Of a stretch of 64,000 nucleotides of DNA, positions 60,498-64,000 are shown one piece after another. Numbering within the stretch: position 1 is the first letter of the stretch; each line of letters begins with the position of its first letter. The DNA is from Branchiostoma floridae (taxonomy: Eukaryota; Chordata; Leptocardii; Amphioxiformes; Branchiostomatidae): positions 18,756,611-18,820,610 of the forward strand of contig NC_049991.1 of assembly GCF_000003815.2 (NCBI RefSeq), given 5' to 3'. The notes below the pieces were generated by a model. It saw only the letters and a list, made by a program, of their open reading frames with translations, was not told where the DNA came from and ran no database searches. Both the position numbers and the translations under genes were made by a program.

Positions 60498-61800
60498 GGA
60501 GCTATTAAAGTTGCTATGGCCGGACAAGTCTCGGGGGGCAAAACAGTCATGTTAACTTAACTGAGTACTTCAATCTCCGAAACGTACAGTCAAGTTCGTG
60601 TTCTAACAGCCTAACCTCTGTTTGGAGAGTACTAAACGCGATCCAATCGACCACAAACATCTGCCTTGAAGGCTGCGATCAAGTTGCTATGCCAGACGCA
60701 CAGAGCTATTAAAGTTGCTATGGCCGGACAAGTCACGAAGGGCACAACAGGAGCTATTAAAGTTGCTATGGCCGTACAAGTCACGAAGGGTACAACAGTC
60801 ATGTTAACTTTACTGAGTACTTCGGTCTCCGGAAACAGTCAAGTTCGTGTTCAAACAAGTCCGGTCAGCCCCTGACAAACCGACAAGTAGTAACCCAGTG
60901 CCTGGCTACATGCTAGTACATTGTATATTGTATATTGTCAGATAGGAGAGATGTCATTTAGGCCTACTCTCCAAGCCATGTTACACGGAGAGTAAGAGGA
61001 GCGCTCGTGTTCTACTACTATATGTACGCGACTCAACCTCTGCTTGGAGAGTGATTTAGGTTCTTCCCACTAGACGGTGATCGCCGAGAGACCGTACAGC
61101 AAACAAAATTGGATTTTTCAGACCCTGGACTTCATAAATAATTTCCATAAGATGCAAGATGAAATATTATGAGTTAAAAGACAACAAAACACTAAAAACG
61201 TTCTTAAAAATGTTTGAAATTCGCCGCCTACAGTTGAAATGGGGTGTTAAATATACCTACTTTCTAATCAGAGGTTGATGGGGGAAAATTGTAACCATTT
61301 TCTTATATACCGTTTTTTCCTGCCAGCTATCCCACCACTAAGGAAAAGGTCACGATTTTCCCCATTAACCTCTGCTTGGAGAGAGACATACACGTATACC
61401 GTTGTCTGTGGGGTCCCCGGCGAGATTTAGAATTCTCTGATTAATTTATGTTGTTGATCATTCTTTTTAACCCACGTGTTATAAAACCTCACTTACAGCC
61501 CTGCAAGTCCAAGTTCATATTTACTACATCATTTCCATTTTTATCATACTACATTGTCGTGAAACAATCTTTGTATAGTCAGTTACCAGGCGACAGGTTA
61601 CACACATTGTTGGCCAGTTTATGGATATAGAGTGTTGTCAGCCGACGAGTCATAAAAACATCCATACGGCCCGGCAAGTTCATATTTTAATTCCCGTTTC
61701 CAAGTAACTAAGTACGCCTGTATCCAAAACTTTCAGGTCACGAAGGGCGCAACAGGAGCTATTAAAGTTGCTATGACTGGAGCTATTATTAAAGTTGCTA
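60498..61800. repeat. Dispersed GAGCTATTAAAGTTGCTATG repeats
   Basis: The block GAGCTATTAAAGTTGCTATG, usually with GGCCGGACAAGTCACGAAGG, occurs at about 60498, 60706, 60751, 61757 and 61778. The copies at 60706 and 60751 are a direct tandem of ~45 bp. Together with the MITE ends nearby this looks like a rearranged repeat cluster. No gene seen. Confidence 0.7.
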
Positions 61801-61949
61801 ACTTTCTAGAGGCATTCAGACGTTTATGGGTCCCGCCAAGACATGGCCAGGCCATTACCGAGTGCAAAGAAGTGGTATTAAATAATGAAAACACACAGAC
61901 ACACAGTCATGATGCATCCCTGGCAAGTTCTCATTTTCCTGAACGTTTC

Positions 61950-62490
61950 TTGTCTGAACCTTTTGTAGTATTTCAGGCCGGCGTTAGGGCTAAGTGATAG
62001 CATTGGGGTCATACAAATGGCCTTAGAACACAATGACTTACCTTGGCGACCAAGCGGCGTCAAAGACTCAGTGATACACTTGTGGAAATGTTTTAAATAA
62101 CGTAACTTTGCGGCCAGTTCATTTGGCATTTGAACCTTTTTAGGCAGGAGTTAAGGCAAAGATATTAGGCGCTGGCGACATACAAATGTTCTAAGAACTA
62201 GTTCGAACACAATAATAGCTTACCTTAGCGACCAAGCGACCGTGTAAGACTCAAGTGATACACTTGAGGAATCGTCTTTAAATTTCGTATCTTAGCGGCC
62301 AGTTCATTTGGCATTTGAACCTTGTCTGAAATTTTAAGCCCGCGTTAAGGCAAAGATATCAAGCGCTGGCGACATACAAATGGTCTAAGAACTAGTTCGA
62401 ACACAATAATAGCTTACCTTGGCGACCAAGCGACCGTGTAAGACTCAGTGATACACTTGAGGAAACGTCTTTAACGTAGCGGCCAGTTCA
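61950..62490. repeat. ~185-bp tandem repeat, three units
   Basis: Units share AAGGCAAAGATAT, GACATACAAATG, AACACAATAATAGCTTACCT, GCGACCAAGCG, GTGATACACTTG and GCGGCCAGTTCATTTGGCAT. Starts near 61975, 62152 and 62345. The first unit is the most diverged. Confidence 0.75.
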
Positions 62491-64000
62491 AGACGTTGGC
62501 GGATTCTTCGGACACGAACCTGGCAACTGACCCCTCTCCTTTGTCAGGGGGTGAAATCTCCTGTTAAGACTCCAGCACACAGCCCTATCGGTATGTAATA
62601 TCTCAGTTAGCGCATGTCCCAAGGCGTTGCCGAGGCGCCGGGACTTTGTCCCCGACTCACACACTGACACCCATTCAACCACCTGAATGGCACCGCGAAA
62701 TAAAGTGAGCTAATAGCACAAATCAAGGGCCGGGGACAACAAAAAAGGAGGGCAAGGGTGTGTTGTCCTAAGCCCCGTCGGACGCTGACAAGCCGCGTGT
62801 TTGGAAAGACTTGTTTGCCCGGTCTTAATTGCCAAAGGAACAGCCACAGTGATTTTTTGGGGCCCTTAAGCCCCTCGATTAAGTTCGGTGGAAAGTTATT
62901 GCGCCGGGGGCGATTAGGGTGTGGGAGAACTTGGCAACATTATCCGCCACGTAACGAAAACATCGCCAGCAAATGACTCGTGTGTGGACTGCAAGGGGAG
63001 TGGTTTGGGTTTTTTTTTTAACGAGATTGTTTAGATCATTGCAAGGTCATTAGACCACTTCGAGGCAATGAACTAAGAAGTTGGAAATGATTTTACATGG
63101 AGATAGCGGTGGACATTTGTTTTGAAGGCTGATAAGTTGTAAACAGGAGGGAAACAGTTGTCGCCAAGAGAGTTCCATAATTGGGCTGTCCGGGGAAAGA
63201 AACTGTTATTATAGAAGGACTTGGAAACCGGCAATTGAACAGTATAGCGATGTGAGTTTGTTGCGCTGAAAGACTCTCAGTGCACGTGGAGGAACAAATA
63301 GTATGAGAATATATCATTGAAACAATAGCCATGAAAGTACCGGTAAATGTACCTTAATGTGTACAGCACTATAAAACGCTCAGACTTCGATTTTATTTTA
63401 TTTCATTTTATGGGGGTGGGGGGGTTGTCGGTTTTAAAGGAATTGCGTCACACCTTGGGAAGACAATAAACGTTCTTGAAAAGAGTATGATCACACAGTC
63501 ACACATGGACACACACTACGCATACAAACATTACAACCACACACATAAACACACACACTTACATGCAGCAACCTCCTTGCATGCATACACAGACAGAAAG
63601 ACACACAGACACAGAGTGTTTTATACAGACAAGTTAGATCTCTTCTTTTGAACAAGTTAAAGATGTCAGTAAAACTTGTATCATTATATCGTTCCATGTA
63701 AAATATAATGTAACATTACCAATGAGGTCAAAATCGTGCAAGGCAAATTCATTAAAATCACCAGTGGTACAAACTGCACAGTTTTGGTGGAGAGAGTTAA
63801 TGTCACAACAGAAAAATTCTTACATACAATTTTACAAGAATTATATAATTAATTCACATCTAGGATTATTTTATAAGGCACTCATAGGCATGACATGTTG
63901 TCATAATAATGTTCAATTCCATGGTAATAATACATACTGGTATATATATATATATCAATCTGGGACATTTGCTAATATATACAGTTCAAATCAGATTTGA
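62490..64000. other. No gene recognised at right edge
   Basis: Contains a few short open frames without splice support, a G-run (63411-63426) and a CA-rich stretch at 63488-63615 (ACACAC words mixed with other bases). Other CA-rich tracts in the window: 17690-17780 and 50178-50265. Nothing else supported. Confidence 0.5.

Noticed and set aside
1..64000. CRISPR arrays, operons, phage or bacterial mobile elements
   Set aside because: Intron-bearing genes, SINEs, MITEs and AATAAA signals show animal nuclear DNA; the tandem arrays have 160-200 bp units and no spacer-repeat pattern.

Overview
The window is animal nuclear DNA, most likely from an invertebrate chordate such as a lancelet (Branchiostoma). 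This is inferred from four things: intron-rich genes whose proteins resemble vertebrate ones (casein kinase 1 delta/epsilon, RNF216, a GT10 fucosyltransferase, a FAM69/DIPK1 kinase-like protein); short to medium introns; a very dense load of small palindromic DNA transposons (MITEs) and tRNA-derived SINEs; and many tandem repeats. The species cannot be proven from the sequence alone.

Layout. (1) 1-7128, minus strand: the first two coding exons of casein kinase 1 delta/epsilon; the rest of the gene lies beyond the left edge. (2) 7.5-13.3 kb: gene-poor DNA with MITEs and one orphan exon-like open frame (9625-9788, minus). (3) 13341-33286, minus strand: a complete 22-exon RNF216 (TRIAD3) RBR E3 ubiquitin ligase gene. 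I rebuilt it exon by exon; every junction keeps frame and the total is 2673 nt (890 aa plus stop). Its introns hold many repeats, a possible nested micro-gene (15983-16714) and two partial exon duplications. (4) 34.7-36.7 kb, plus strand: an alpha-1,3-fucosyltransferase with an intronless coding region and a spliced 5' leader, head-to-head with RNF216. (5) 36.7-40.4 kb: MITEs and tandem repeats. (6) 40517-43473, plus: a three-exon DIPK1/FAM69 type II membrane kinase-like gene with a one-base frameshift in an A5 run. (7) 44178-47898, minus: a three-exon TSSK-like gene whose catalytic acidic residues are replaced (probable pseudokinase), tail-to-tail with the previous gene. Its first intron carries a degenerate tandem repeat split by a deleted mariner element. 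(8) 48753-51446, minus: the last three exons of an unrecognised, highly charged protein. (9) 51.5-64 kb: no convincing gene; nested palindromes, several MITE copies, SINEs and large tandem arrays.

The genes are ordinary unlinked metazoan genes and do not form one pathway: a kinase of the clock/Wnt type, a ubiquitin ligase, a Golgi glycosyltransferase, a secretory-pathway kinase-like protein and a testis-kinase-like protein. The most unusual features are the fourfold repeated half-RING exon in RNF216, the TSSK-like pseudokinase, the A5 frameshift in the DIPK1-like gene, a pair of hammerhead-ribozyme-like motifs near 50.8-50.9 kb, and the back-to-back tandem arrays at 54.9-56.9 kb that stay open on both strands.
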